Source of the DNA: Neodiprion pinetum
Lineage: Eukaryota > Arthropoda > Insecta > Hymenoptera > Diprionidae
NCBI RefSeq assembly: GCF_021155775.2
Contig: NC_060233.1
Span: 36,301,077 to 36,365,076 of the forward strand
Direction: 5' to 3'
Length of the DNA: 64,000 bases
Part shown: piece by piece, positions 1 to 11,028 of the stretch
Layout: every line of letters starts with the position of its first letter
How positions within the stretch are numbered: position 1 is the first letter of the stretch
The notes under the pieces: generated by a model
The model's input: the letters and a program-made list of their open reading frames with translations, nothing else
Database searches by the model: none
Told to the model about the DNA's origin: nothing
Made by a program: the position numbers and the translations under genes

Positions 1-3000
1 GCTCTGCGTTGGACTGAGTCGGATGACGAGGTATGGGAATGTGGATAATTGACTGGCATGACTCGGGTCAAGCTGTGTTCGAGTTTCCTAATTTCAATGC
101 CGCATCGCGTCGCGTCGCAGTCCGTTGCGTTCGCGTCACACCGGACGTCCGCTTTTGATTTCTGTATCAGCAAACAGGTGGCCTCTAGCCTGTGCTCGGC
201 CACTTGTCATATCCGGCTTCTGGTTTGCTTTGATATTAGCATTTCGGCGGACGCGTCGCAGTTGTTAACCCGACCCGCGGCTGCAACGTACTGGCATAAT
301 TAACACTGTTTTAACCTGCGACGCAAATAATGCATCGTGAACACTTCTCTCTTTTTAACTTTATTTTACAATAGCTACTACGCGTGTTTATTCGTTGCGA
401 GTGAAATCTGCCTACTCAACGAGACAGCGTATTAAAACGCGCAATTGAAAAATGATAAATAAAGGTCAGTCGTATCTGCATTTGAAAAGTTTCAACAATT
501 TGCATGTATAGTTCTTTTTTATTTACGTCGTTTTCTCTTCGCGGAATTTTTATTCGAGGTGAATCGATGTACGGGACGCGGCAATTATCGAGAACTCGTA
601 TACGTCCGCCGATAAATTTTAGTCGGGATGCGCCAATTGGATACGCGTCGTGCGCTTTACGTACGCTTTGCCAATTTCTCCGAAAGAAGTTCTTATTACG
701 ACATATTTAAAAACGACGGGCTGCAGGAGGCGCGCGAGGAACGCACCGCGGGTTCTTAATTATAAAGTTTACTCCGAGCGGAAAGAATAACCCTTGGAAG
801 CCTCATCGAATGTCACAGTGGCATAAGTTTCTTATACCGTTGCACCGTTTATTGAAACAGCGGACAAGTATTCGTGTACAATACGATACAAGCGCCATGT
901 ACCTGCACAATCGCGAAAAATATTAATCAGCGGTAAAACGAACGCGGTGTGAATTGATTCGCCGAGGCGTTCGTAAATAATATGCGTAATTGTCGAAATT
1001 ATTATTACGCCATGTTTGCAGCAGCTAAGCGATTAAACGCACGCCGAGACCTACGAAGGAAGCGGCAGAACGTTAAACGTTCTCTACACTTCACTGCAGT
1101 CTTCGCGTGTAACGATCGTCCACGGGGCATAGAGGCAATTATATTAAAGGTTTTTTCGGCAATCACCATGAATCAAAGGGCCTATAACACTGCCGGGGTG
1201 GCGCCGTGAACCCCCGCAGAGATTTTTAGCACGGAAAGCCAAATTCTCGAGCCTTAGAGAGCTATTACAGCTGCGCCTCGCGCTTGTCGATCGTTATCGT
1301 CTCGATTGTTCTTTCATCTTATCGCTGCAGGTCGGTTAGTTCCTTTTTATTCCCAGCGTCACTTTCTCCCCTGCGAGTAATTATAATTCGTTAATCCCGG
1401 GACTAATACGCCTTCGTCTCGTTAAACTGCCGAGTCTTGGATGGCCGTTGAAGCCGACGTCTGCGGGGCGTATATCTCGCCGTCTGGCGAAAGAGTACGT
1501 ATGTCGTATTTATATCCTTGGGATCTCAGGTATTGTGTGGATCTTTGAAAGGGAGAACATGCGTTGCCTTTGACGAGATACAATTATCCCGAAAAATTAA
1601 TTGGATATCATTAGCAATAGTAGTTTTTAAATATTCTCTTATACAATATTATACATGTGCCCCCCCCGTACGAGATGGTAATCTCAGGCCTAATCACTTT
1701 TAATCTTCTAATCTTCTAATCTCTGATCTACCACTGGCCCATCTGTGTACACGCCTGTACGCATAATGCTACGCTGTCTCCTGTCCAACCTCCTCTTCTC
1801 CTACGTGTTACAAACCGAAGCGACGGCGCTCTTGACGAGAATTCGGATCCATTCAAGCCTCGCGGGTAGACGGGCGTTCCGGCATACATTATACAGTCAT
1901 TCGCTGCCGCGTGCATTGTTTTCACGAAACTGAAATAACACCCAAAGTCTCATCTCCTCTCGTCAGCTCTCGTCAGCTCTCGTCTCTCCTCGCGCGTTCA
2001 CCTGCTCGAAAAATAAGGACGAAAAACGCGGTGTTCGCCTCAACCTATGCACTGTAGACAGGTAGGCGGGTAGACGTACACATATAACGCGAGAGATCTT
2101 CGCGGGTCGAACTGACAGGGACATTGTGAGATCCGGGCGGACGATAGGAGGGCCGCCCGTAGCCCGCGGCGGGCAATTAAATATGATTATCCTTCATTAA
2201 AGACGAATTCAAACGACGGGGTAAGGCCGTTACGTAATTGTGGGAATGCGGGAATGAATTGTTGAGATTTTTCTCGGCCGATCCCTGCAACGATTGCGTG
2301 CACCCACGCCACGCCACCGAGAAACCGAGGTGTATCCTACCTCTAACACGTATATAAAGTGTATCTTGTATACCCCGCGCGATTACCCGGCTGCCGGCGG
2401 CGTTCCCGCGTCGGAAATCAGCACCGCGAACCTGTGAGAATTCGGTACCGGGTCCGGCCTTCCGATCATGGGAATAACACGCGGCCGCGGAGCGTGCGTC
2501 GTCCACGTGGACCAGGGCATCGCATACTTGCACGGAAGGACCGTTTCTCTGCGACGATTAGCCAGTATTACTCTTTCGATGAATTTCTTTCGCCGAGCAG
2601 TCGGTCAGGCTCGGCCGATCATTTCCGGAAGGCATTTTCACCGCTGTACCCGCACGTAGGTAACCGTTGACGTAAGCGAGGCTGAATTACACCGGGTTTA
2701 ATGTGTTGGACTGCAGGTGATGCGATGTATCCTCGCAGCAAAGTTTCACACACTCTATCCCACGCCGATTATACGACTACTTCACGGCAGTTACATGGTG
2801 TCTAACGGTGCGTGAAGCGCGAAATATTATATTATATTCGCGAAAGCGTTCGCTGGGGTGTACGCTTGTTCTCACTTTCATTTCTGGTACAGCGAACGTT
2901 CAATTGTAATCTGCGCAGATATTCTTCAACGCAAGCGTACAGAAGAATGATGTTTTTAGCAATGTTTAACAAGTACATTGCCTTAGAATTATACGGGACG

Positions 3001-3200
3001 TATAAATTCTACCAAGAAGAGCGCCAAACGTTGAAAATATGCTCCTTTCCACCGATTACAATTGTTCCCTACGTAGATCTTTCGGAAACGACGTTCGGCA
3101 TTCACCCAATTCGACCACGAGAATAGTAAAATCTTCACCGGTGATTTAATTTCGGTTACCGCGAGGAGAGCTCGTTATCGTCCTCCGGGATCCGGGCTAT
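1..3200. other. Non-coding CpG-rich unique sequence
   Basis: I see no gene here. Short frames occur on both strands (largest 118 codons, minus, 2177-2533) but overlap each other and show no known motif. Small local repeats: an 8-bp tandem (taatcttc) at 1701-1723, a 10-bp tandem at 1957-1988, and a 12-bp palindrome gtccacgtggac near 2500 containing an E-box (CACGTG). A frame at 2812-3126 begins at GTG, not ATG, so it is not supported as a eukaryotic start. Confidence 0.6.
1957..1988. repeat. Short 10-bp tandem repeat
   Basis: Two full copies and part of a third of the unit ctctcgtcag lie in a pyrimidine-rich stretch. This is a simple local duplication with no functional inference. Confidence 0.75.
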
Positions 3201-5689
3201 CATTATCGCGACAGGTTGTTTGTCTTGGGCTGCTCGCAGTCTTGGCCAGGCAGGCAGCCAGGGTTAAAAGATCCCCGTGCACCATGACGCGGGTACATGC
3301 CGGGCACGGCGTTGATGCCCGTGAGTAAACATTTGGTGTTCACCGCATGGTTGTTTGACTGTTTGACTTTCCCAAGCGACGAGAGCTGGTCCGCACGTCG
3401 GAGGCCAAACCGTAAAAGCGACCCGCGCATATATGTACCCACACAGTATATACGCGGGCTGCACTCCCGGCCCACGACAACGATTATCCGTCTACCTGTA
3501 GTTCTAGAATCCCTGAAATGTTGTCACAGGCAGGTTAGATACCGGCCTGCAAGGCTAGTTCTAGCCACAGATAACGGGTTCGCTCTTCATTCTCGTACAG
3601 GTACAACGGGGTAGATTATGCCTATACGTACGTGTGTGAAAGTTCCTTTATCTTTTGTGCCACGAATTGTAATTATGCATATTTCACGTCGGGGCTTCGG
3701 TGATTATTTATTTTATTTTAGTTGAAAATTAATTGCAGCCTCGCCACTCTTGTAGTTAATTTAAATTTCGAGTCGAGTTGAAGGAAAAGAAAACAAGAAA
3801 TTGGGAATCTCAGATTTCCGAAGGAGAACTGGCATGGGTAAGAGAGTATCGCTGATGAAAATTAAAACAAAATTGATAAGTGTTCCGACTGCACACGGCG
3901 GACTTCCCACAAGGTAGATTTTTATCTATGTTTCAGTAAAGATTGAATATTCATGAAATTTTCGGTACGGGAATGCTCAGTTTCAATTCTCTTCACGACA
4001 ATAATTTATCCGGCATTTTGTTTTTTATTTTCTTTCACCGAAAATTCGTCGTTGCAGCGAATTGTTATTGTACCTCTTGTCGAGAATTTTCACCCGTCAA
4101 CTTCAATTACCGACCTGACGGACGGCACGCGTGCTCGTTCACCGATTTCCGAAGATTTCTTCATTGCGGAACGGGGAGAACTGAGAAGGGGAAAGGCTAC
4201 GTGACGGCTGTCGGAGCGACGAGGTTGACCGGAGTTAGCAATGTCATACGTGGCGGATGAGAAAAGCTTGATAACGTCACCGCGTACGCGACCGGATGTC
4301 TCTAATTGGCTTTCTCAAGAGGCCCGCTAGCCCGCGAAATAAGGCCACGGCGGTCTCGTTGCGGAAAAAAGATACATCGCGGTGCGATCAATCTGAATCC
4401 TGCAACGCAGGACTTGTCCTCCGGCAGTCTCGCGACATGACGCACGGTCATTATGCGAGTCCTGAGCGATTGCTGCTGCAAGAAAGTATCGAGGTATGAT
4501 AACCCAATGATCCGCAAAAACCGCGCACCTGATGCAGATGGTGCATCTCGCGAAGCTCTGCTCCGAGATCCGAGTCGTGCCACCACCTTGTCGTTATGGC
4601 AGCCGAGGAACGGAGCATTATAATTGGAGAAGTCGAACGCCTGCACGCGAGAGCGATGAAAAATACCCCTCCACGGTTTCTAGCCTGCTGGGATTACCGG
4701 GGTGAAACCCGTGGCGGAAAACCTCACGGGAAAATTGGGAAACATCCGAGCCTAGACTTGACTCGAACTCAAGCGGCCGTCTCGCAAGCTCTCGTCGGAT
4801 CGGGTACCTACAATAAAGGGTCGTCTGGCTCACGCGTGCGGGCCATTTTAGTGTGTAAAGGCAAAAGAAACGTCGCCGGACTCGGATGGCCCTCTGACAC
4901 GAAGACAAGACAAACACGTTTTCTGTTTGCCTAGAATCAGACGCACCTGGTCCTCGGTCGTTCGACGACCTGGAGCTTGCAGGCCACTCGACGATCAGCG
5001 TAGTTCCCAAGGCGGCTTGCAGCGTGTTATGCCTCGCAAAGTGATTGCGAAAACCAAACAAGGTTCGGTGCAATTGCCTCGGTGCACCTGTGACGCTTGA
5101 TTCAATTTGCGAAGAAAGTTGGAATAATTTTTGATACAGGGACAATATCGTTTTCGCAGACCGTTTCTGTATTATAGGCGAGGAGGTTATTGGAAGTGGA
5201 ACCAAGCGCCAGAATCACCCATCCATAAACGAACGAACGTCGTTTGAAAGTCGTGTGAACGCACAACGAGCTGATAATCGTACGAGTTTGTCTATACGCT
5301 CATATAAAACGTTTCGAAATTACTCTGCTGTAGACACTTCGATGCCACGCTGCGTCGAGCAACTTACAATTAGATCTGAATATCAGTTGACACGTACCAT
5401 CGTTAATAAGGGGGAATAAAAGCGTTTCCACGTGCTTCTGGTGAACCCTAAATGAAGTTAGAGCCTTCAGTGGCAACCAACGATTTGAGCTTTTATCTAC
5501 TTCTAGATTAAGCTTCCACCTGCATGCTATATGACGTTGTTGTACCTGTGGATGTGTACTTTTGAAATTTTGTCGATGTTCAAATCACCCTGATAAATGT
5601 CTCCGACATTGTTCATACGGGCGAAAACTTGTGACAAATCACCTTTTCATTGTCTCGAGTATGGAAATAATTTCGAGGACATGTGAAAC
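3201..5689. other. Non-coding CpG-rich sequence with long chance ORF
   Basis: No recognisable gene. 3640-4030 is more AT-rich. The segment contains the longest open frame of the window (minus, 4618-5205), listed separately. A GTGAGT donor-like site lies at 3309 after a short ATG frame, but no acceptor or further exon can be paired with it. Confidence 0.55.
4618..5205 (-). CDS. Longest ORF in window, hypothetical and unsupported
   Basis: The 195-codon ATG-to-stop frame is the longest uninterrupted frame in the 64 kb. The product would be rich in Ser, Arg and Leu, with no signal peptide, membrane segment, repeat or recognisable domain. No splice sites or promoter were identified around it. Overlapping frames on the plus strand (4596-4934) argue against selection on one strand. 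At this base composition a frame of this length is expected by chance in 64 kb, so it is recorded only because it is the extreme value. Confidence 0.1.
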   Translation of the reverse strand: MVPLPITSSPIIQKRSAKTILSLYQKLFQLSSQIESSVTGAPRQLHRTLFGFRNHFARHNTLQAALGTTLIVEWPASSRSSNDRGPGASDSRQTENVFVLSSCQRAIRVRRRFFCLYTLKWPARVSQTTLYCRYPIRRELARRPLEFESSLGSDVSQFSREVFRHGFHPGNPSRLETVEGYFSSLSRAGVRLLQL

Positions 5690-5896
5690 ATGAATGCAGC
5701 GGTTTTATCCTCTGAAGGATTTTTGAAGAAACTAAACAAGGCTGTGAGACTGATGAGTCAATACTGCCTGGTCCAACGCTCTCACGACTACGAGTACGTA
5801 CGATGTACATTTCGGAGTTCGGGCGATTCGTGGATTGAAATAATCTTTAACCACCTTGGCCTACTTTGTATATCATCCGCAATGAACTTCGTATGA
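5690..5896 (+). CDS. Small ORF, 68 codons, hypothetical
   Basis: ATG has A at -3 (aaacATG), a favourable insect start context. The predicted peptide has a basic N-terminal part (KKLNKAVRLM) and a hydrophobic C-terminal third (FNHLGLLCISSAM). No family is recognised, and a minus-strand frame (5613-5810) overlaps most of it. Listed as a possible small ORF; chance is the more likely explanation. Confidence 0.08.
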   Translation: MNAAVLSSEGFLKKLNKAVRLMSQYCLVQRSHDYEYVRCTFRSSGDSWIEIIFNHLGLLCISSAMNFV

Positions 5897-8800
5897 AGCA
5901 TTGAACTTATCGCTACTGCACGGCTTTGAACTCGTGTTTTTTAGCTTCAAGTACATATAATAAATGTCATTGATATTGAGCGAGAGGACGGGATTGATGG
6001 CAAATTCTAGAATTTAAAAACTGGTCGAAGCTATATCGAGTACCTCGACTCTTCTGTGTCTCAAGCCCTTGGAGGCTTGAGTTCAGTTTTTGCGCTCATT
6101 TTCGATACATTTTCTGATTTTTGACTTACACGGTATCATTATGGCTAGCTGGATTCCACATCGTGAAAATGGCCCTGAACTACGGCGACGGTTCAGTGGA
6201 TCTTATTTTATTTACGTACGCTTTGTCTTTCATAAGTCGAGCAGCGGCGTTCTTGAGCGTAATCAATTATTAAAAAAATTATGAGAGGGTATACAGTTCC
6301 ACGTTTCAGATATCCTTTTGTACCGACTCTTTTCCGCAGAGATAAGTTTGTTTAAATATTTTTCCGAGCCACGATCTACAGTACATTGTTCTAAGAACCG
6401 TACGACACGGAGATGAAAACGAACCTTGAAAACCGGAGAACGAAACTTGTACCTACGTCAATGTATGTGGAGTAAGAAAGAAGTGACGCGACACACAGAG
6501 AAAAAACAACCCGGAAACATCTTTATCCTGATAAATGATGAAAACGCTTCCTGTGTCATTAGAATAATTATGATATTCCACAAATACGGAAAACAAGAGG
6601 GAGGAAAAACTTTACGGTAATCGTCCGAAGCCTGAAAAATTAAGCGAGAGTGTGAACTCGACAGTGGTCGTGACGCGGTGGCTTACGGCTCACCCAACGT
6701 TCGTCTGATAAATGAATGGATACTGTTTCAACAAAAAAAAGGCACCCAGAAAAACACGGGCAAGGGAATTTACTGACTATATGAAAATACTTGAGGGGTT
6801 GAAGAAATGCTTCTAATACCAAGATTTGCGCGAGTACAACCAAAAGTTGGTCAAATTTTACTCTGCAAAATAACAGTTACGAGGGCTTGAAATATTCCTG
6901 TAAAATGAAAGAATCGTTCGAAATCTATGGGGTATTTTGACTGATTAGAGTCAGTCTTAAAAAATGGCAATATGGTGAGATTTTGAAGTTTTTCAAAGAA
7001 AAATCTGAGCTAATAAATTCGATTACTGGTGTAGAATACCGTGTTCTCAATATTTGTACGTAAGCAACTCAAAACAGCCAACTAGTATAATTTCATTAAC
7101 GAATACATCGTTTCTTCAACAAGCGCGGACACGACAAATTTTTTACAGCGTATCCTGAGGGCTGAAAGAACGTGGAAGCGAACGAAATAAGTATAGAAAT
7201 TGAGGGTGCAAAAAACGTGAAGGAATTCGGGCGAAACTCGTAGGAAGTTTGAGTGATCGTTTAAAAACAGGAAATTCGTGAGTGCGTGTGCTAAATGGTA
7301 AAACCAGAGCTAGCGAGGAGGGAGGCAAATGGTTGTAAACGGGCGTTGGAGCGTGGCTCGGAGCTGGAGGCGTGTGTGGGATGCGTGGAGGACACAGCGG
7401 AGGGTCTGGAGTCGGAAAGCCCGAGGTAATGACTGGGAGCTTCCTGCGAGACGGGTGCGAGGACCCTCCGCAGGATATCCGACATTTAATCTGATTTCTG
7501 GATTATACGCCCGTGAGTAACGATAACAATAACGTTCTTTTAACGGATGCACACCGATTGCCGCCTTTTTTTACACACGTTACACCGTCCCTGTTTCCGA
7601 TTCCGGATTTCCATTATAGGTATATTATCCTTTTGCATACCGACCTGTCGTTTCTGAAACCAGATGCGACCCTGTTATTACACGCAACGTTCAACGCGGC
7701 AGCTTCCTCGATTTCAATTCGTTCTTTCTGCAGGCTGTGAAAAAGCAAATATGACGCATTTCGTGTCGAATATTCTCTATTGTTATAGCCATTCGTTTCA
7801 ATGCGAAAACATTGATGCTTTCACAACTTTGAGTGGATTCAAAGTTTGAGGAACCAAGTATTGATTATTGCAAGCAGCAAACTGCGTTGGTGGATTTGAA
7901 AATATCACGTCTTGAGGTTAATGCGGTTTTTCGGTTGAATTGTACGGACAAAATCCAGTTTTTCGCAGGGCTCGCTGTACGATGCTCGGCACACTTGTTC
8001 ATACACCAGCTTCAGTATCCGTTGATACAAATTTCTTCCGGTGAGACTCTCCGAGATCTCGGGATTCCCTCGACGTCGAGGTAGATACGTGGATACCTAC
8101 CCATATTGCCGTTGCGAGTACGCCTCGCTCCAGACGTGAGACGAAGACTTGACACATATCCCACACACGTCGCTGCCTCGCAGTGCGAAAACATCCGTTC
8201 ACGCAAACCGCAAAACAACTGTAATCGCGTCTATGTCTATAATATGTGATACAGTGTTTATCTAATACCGCGCCACCGCTTCCCTGCTCACCGTAAAATC
8301 ACATCCCATTGTTTCACCGTTCAAGTAACGCGTTACTTGTCATTTTTCTCCGTAATACGCGATCCAGTCGCTGCTGTAGGTACGTACATATTTCATTACA
8401 ACGATCACTATTCGTCGTAAACGGAAAATGAGTGAAAAAAAAAAGCCCAGTAGCCTGATAAAAAAGATGAGCTGTTCGTCCTCGCTGACGCCATGCTGCT
8501 AAAGCAGGCCTACATATTGCCGAATCGTGATACGATACGCGCCCTCTTCGCGCATAAAAAGCTTCAGCAACGAAAATGAACATCGTGTAATACGATAACT
8601 TCAACGACGCGAACGTCTAGTTCGTAATGATAATGATAGTAAGTCACGTGGTCCGTTGATCGTGGCGCCGCGATCGGGTTAGGGTCAGGCATTAATACGC
8701 CGAGGAATTCGTGCGGGTATATCTAGATTGAATAATTTAGCTTATAGAAGCGTTATTACCGTCAGCTATCCTCCATTGTCAGGCTAAACAGCTGGTGAAT
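5897..8800. other. Mixed AT-rich to CpG-rich non-coding sequence
   Basis: 6840-7140 is AT-rich and looks like old intergenic sequence. An 8-bp-arm hairpin lies at 6060-6081 (ctcaagcc / ggcttgag). A 14-bp perfect palindrome (cctcgacgtcgagg) lies at 8069-8082. Short overlapping frames only; the Trp/Arg-rich frame at 7329-7520 has no family resemblance. A CACGTG E-box occurs near 8645. Confidence 0.55.
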
Positions 8801-8815
8801 TCAGCGGCTAATTAT

Positions 8816-8844
8816 CCCTCCCTCCCCCCGTTCCCACCCTCCCG
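8816..8844. repeat. C-rich tract, potential G-quadruplex on minus strand
   Basis: Five or more runs of at least three C's within about 29 bases give a classic four-tract pattern with short loops. On the minus strand this could fold as a G-quadruplex. It sits just upstream of a GC-rich block (8890-9100) rich in CG and GAC triplets. Confidence 0.6.
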
Positions 8845-8879
8845 ACTACCGCCAAGGGCATTGTTTACGGCCGATGTCA

Positions 8880-9340
8880 ATCTCGACCTAGCTCTTGTGG
8901 TATGAAACGGGCTTTAACGAGGTGGCTCGGGTCGTTGCTGACGACCGTGATGACCTGACGGGACGACGAGGGACGAGGAGTGGAGGGAGGGGAGCTGGAC
9001 GGCGTGCGACAAGACGACGCGGCGGTTTCAGCGACTGCGGCGTCGCGACGCCGGGAACGGGCAACGAGTTCCGGTGGCGTCGTTGCGTTATGTAGCACTT
9101 CTGGACTGGATTATGCTCCGTTTAGGAGGCACCTTATCGCCAATTACCGCCGTGCACGCAGATCGCGGTTTTCAACGAACGTGTGTAAGGCACACGTAAG
9201 GACGTTTACAAAACCATACGTTTATTATGCGCTGTGTTAGGCGAGCGCTGCTTCTTTCTTCTGGGTTTTTCCAACGCTTATCGCCCATCGTCAGAGAGAA
9301 ACAAGGAGAGAGAGAGAAACCGTTAACTTGGCGTGCGACA
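8880..9340. other. GC/CpG-rich block without a supported gene
   Basis: Dense CpG and GAC/GACG repeats between 8930 and 9070 open several overlapping frames on both strands (e.g. 8980-9240 plus, 8877-9098 minus). These are composition artefacts. The block could be a CpG-rich promoter or 5' leader, but no Inr/TATA pair is clear inside it. A GA-rich run (ggagagagagagaaa) lies near 9305-9320. Confidence 0.4.
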
Positions 9341-9475
9341 ACCTCACATTACGTGTGAACTACAATGTAATATACATGTGTATGTGCTGTATTTTTCTCG
9401 CGGTACACTTCCCACGAACAATCCGTGCGTACCACTCGGGTAGATGTAGGTTTAATGTATGAAAGTCGTGGAGGG

Positions 9476-9565
9476 TATAAAACGCGGGTGAAGACTCGAG
9501 CTAATTCGTGATTGACGTGTCCGTGCAGCATGGCGCTTCTACTTGCGTCTTACTTGTACCTGTAG
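9476..9565 (+). promoter_or_regulatory. TATA box followed by a 11-residue mini-ORF
   Basis: A canonical TATAAAA at 9476-9482 is followed 54 bases later by an ATG (9530-9532) in near-ideal context (gcagcATGg). The ATG opens an 11-residue hydrophobic frame (MALLLASYLYL) ending in TAG at 9563-9565. TATA-to-ATG spacing would leave room for a start site near 9506-9512 and a 20-base leader. The peptide resembles the start of a signal peptide, so it could be a first exon, but the only nearby donor (GTAGGA) is weak. The arrangement may be coincidental. Confidence 0.2.
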
Positions 9566-10140
9566 GAACTACTCGCTCCCGTCATCTCGTAACGGAATCT
9601 CACTCCTTACGATTCGGTTACAAGAATTTTTGTGGAAAAATCTTAAGCTCTCGTGAGGATTTAACATTCATTTTGGAGAATGATTGATTACTATTAATTG
9701 GCTAAACATACAAGTTTTAAGTCTCATTTCATACTGACATTACGTATATGAAACCGTCTGCTAGATTGAAACCCGAGAGCAGCGTGCGTGGAACCAACTT
9801 TGACTCGCGTCTGTGTAATCGACATTGAAATATTCGGCATCAGGTATCAAGTCTGGCCGAAAAGCGCAGCCTTAGCGACAAGACATATTTGCACGAGGCA
9901 AAGGTTCAATGTGAAAATATCGGAGCTTCAGCAAATTCCGCGACGTCTGGGTCTTTGCTCGTGCCGAGTTGTTTACTATAGACGCACGCCGCTGTTTATC
10001 TATACTTAAATTTAATTTGCTGAAACGCGATCGAGTATATCGCGCGAGTTCCGTGAGAATAACAACAAGCGCATCGCGTTATACCTGTATAACGAAGCCG
10101 AGGAATGATAGGCGAGAAATACAATCTGCGACTGAATCGT
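9566..10140. other. Unique non-coding sequence
   Basis: Nothing is recognised here. Short overlapping frames at 9788-10009 and 9969-10235 show no motif. Confidence 0.5.
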
Positions 10141-10143
10141 CGA

Positions 10144-10182
10144 GGTGTCGGTGTCGGTGTCGGTTTCGGTTTCGGTATCGGC
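10144..10182. repeat. Hexanucleotide repeat (GGTGTC/GGTTTC)n
   Basis: About six tandem hexamers of the form ggt(g/t)tc(g). The plus frame reads alternating Val-Ser and the minus frame Thr-Asp/Thr-Glu, so the ORFs that cross it (10145-10453 plus, 10012-10365 minus) owe their openness to the repeat and are not listed as genes. Confidence 0.85.
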
Positions 10183-10478
10183 TCGTCGGCGAGAGGCACA
10201 CGCCATTCTTCTCTCCGCTCCCGTACAGCTCCTGACACTGTGCGTTACGTCCCTGCGAAATACCTTCCTTCGGAAGACTCCCCATAACCTAGCCCAACGC
10301 GTAAGAGCAGCGTGTCCTGGAATGCAAGCTGCACCGCGATGTAAGCCGATAGGCGTCGAGCTCATTCCGGCAATAAGTACGAGCTTGAGTTACCTTGGCG
10401 GAGCCGGAAGTGACCATAGGAGCCGCGTCCTCGAGCTCGGAAGAGGATCGTAAGGAACTATACCGGTGATTGACCCTG

Positions 10479-10627
10479 TCCCAATTATTGACCTTTTTGG
10501 TTGCATCTGTTCGATCCTTAGTTCTAAATTCATCAAAAAACTAATTTGCAGTGTCTAAACCTCTAGAAATTGGCTTTAGTCATCGAGAAATTTGCAATTT
10601 GCAAAATAAGAGGGTCAACAATTGGGT
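10479..10627. repeat. Short imperfect inverted repeat
   Basis: cccaattattgacc (left arm, about 10480-10493) pairs with ggtcaacaattggg (right arm, about 10613-10626) with one mismatch in 14. The interior shows no clear continued pairing, so it may be a fragment of a small element or coincidence. It lies directly beside the MITE at 10718-11028. Confidence 0.35.
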
Positions 10628-10717
10628 CTAAACGTGACAATAACTGGTACACTTACCTTACTCACCCATACGCAGACTTGATCAGTCTCGGCATTAAACG
10701 CCTCAAGTTCTGTACTT

Positions 10718-11028
10718 AATTGAGTATTTGAATGAATTTTTTTTTCCATTTTTAGGGGTGCGTAATGCAGTGCAAGCCAAAATAATGAGGACGTATTTTT
10801 TGTTTTTCGTTAAACATGATAATTTTTCGTGTTATAGGTGATTGAATTTCACTGATTTTAATATATATAGATATATCTTAACATGGGTGACGTCACAATG
10901 TTATAGTTTCCAATCTGTTATATTAATGGCAATTTTGATTCAATCGAAAAAATAAAAAATACGTCCAAAATATTTTTTTCCGATCTACAAGAATATGAAA
11001 TAGAAAAATTTCATTCAAATACTCGATT
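10718..11028. mobile_element. MITE-like hairpin element, about 311 bp
   Basis: Left end attgagtatttgaatgaa (from 10719) and right end ttcattcaaatactcgat (to 11027) are inverted copies with one mismatch. Pairing continues inwards: ggacgtattttttgttttt near 10789 matches the reverse complement of the stretch near 10950-10970 almost perfectly. The centre (10860-10885) is an AT dinucleotide-rich palindrome. The whole thing folds back on itself, AT-rich, with no coding capacity: the profile of a non-autonomous DNA transposon. Target-site duplication is not clear, so exact termini are uncertain by a few bases. Confidence 0.75.

Noticed and set aside
10145..10453. ORF beginning with alternating Val-Ser
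   Set aside because: It is a translation of the hexamer repeat; no coding signal outside it.
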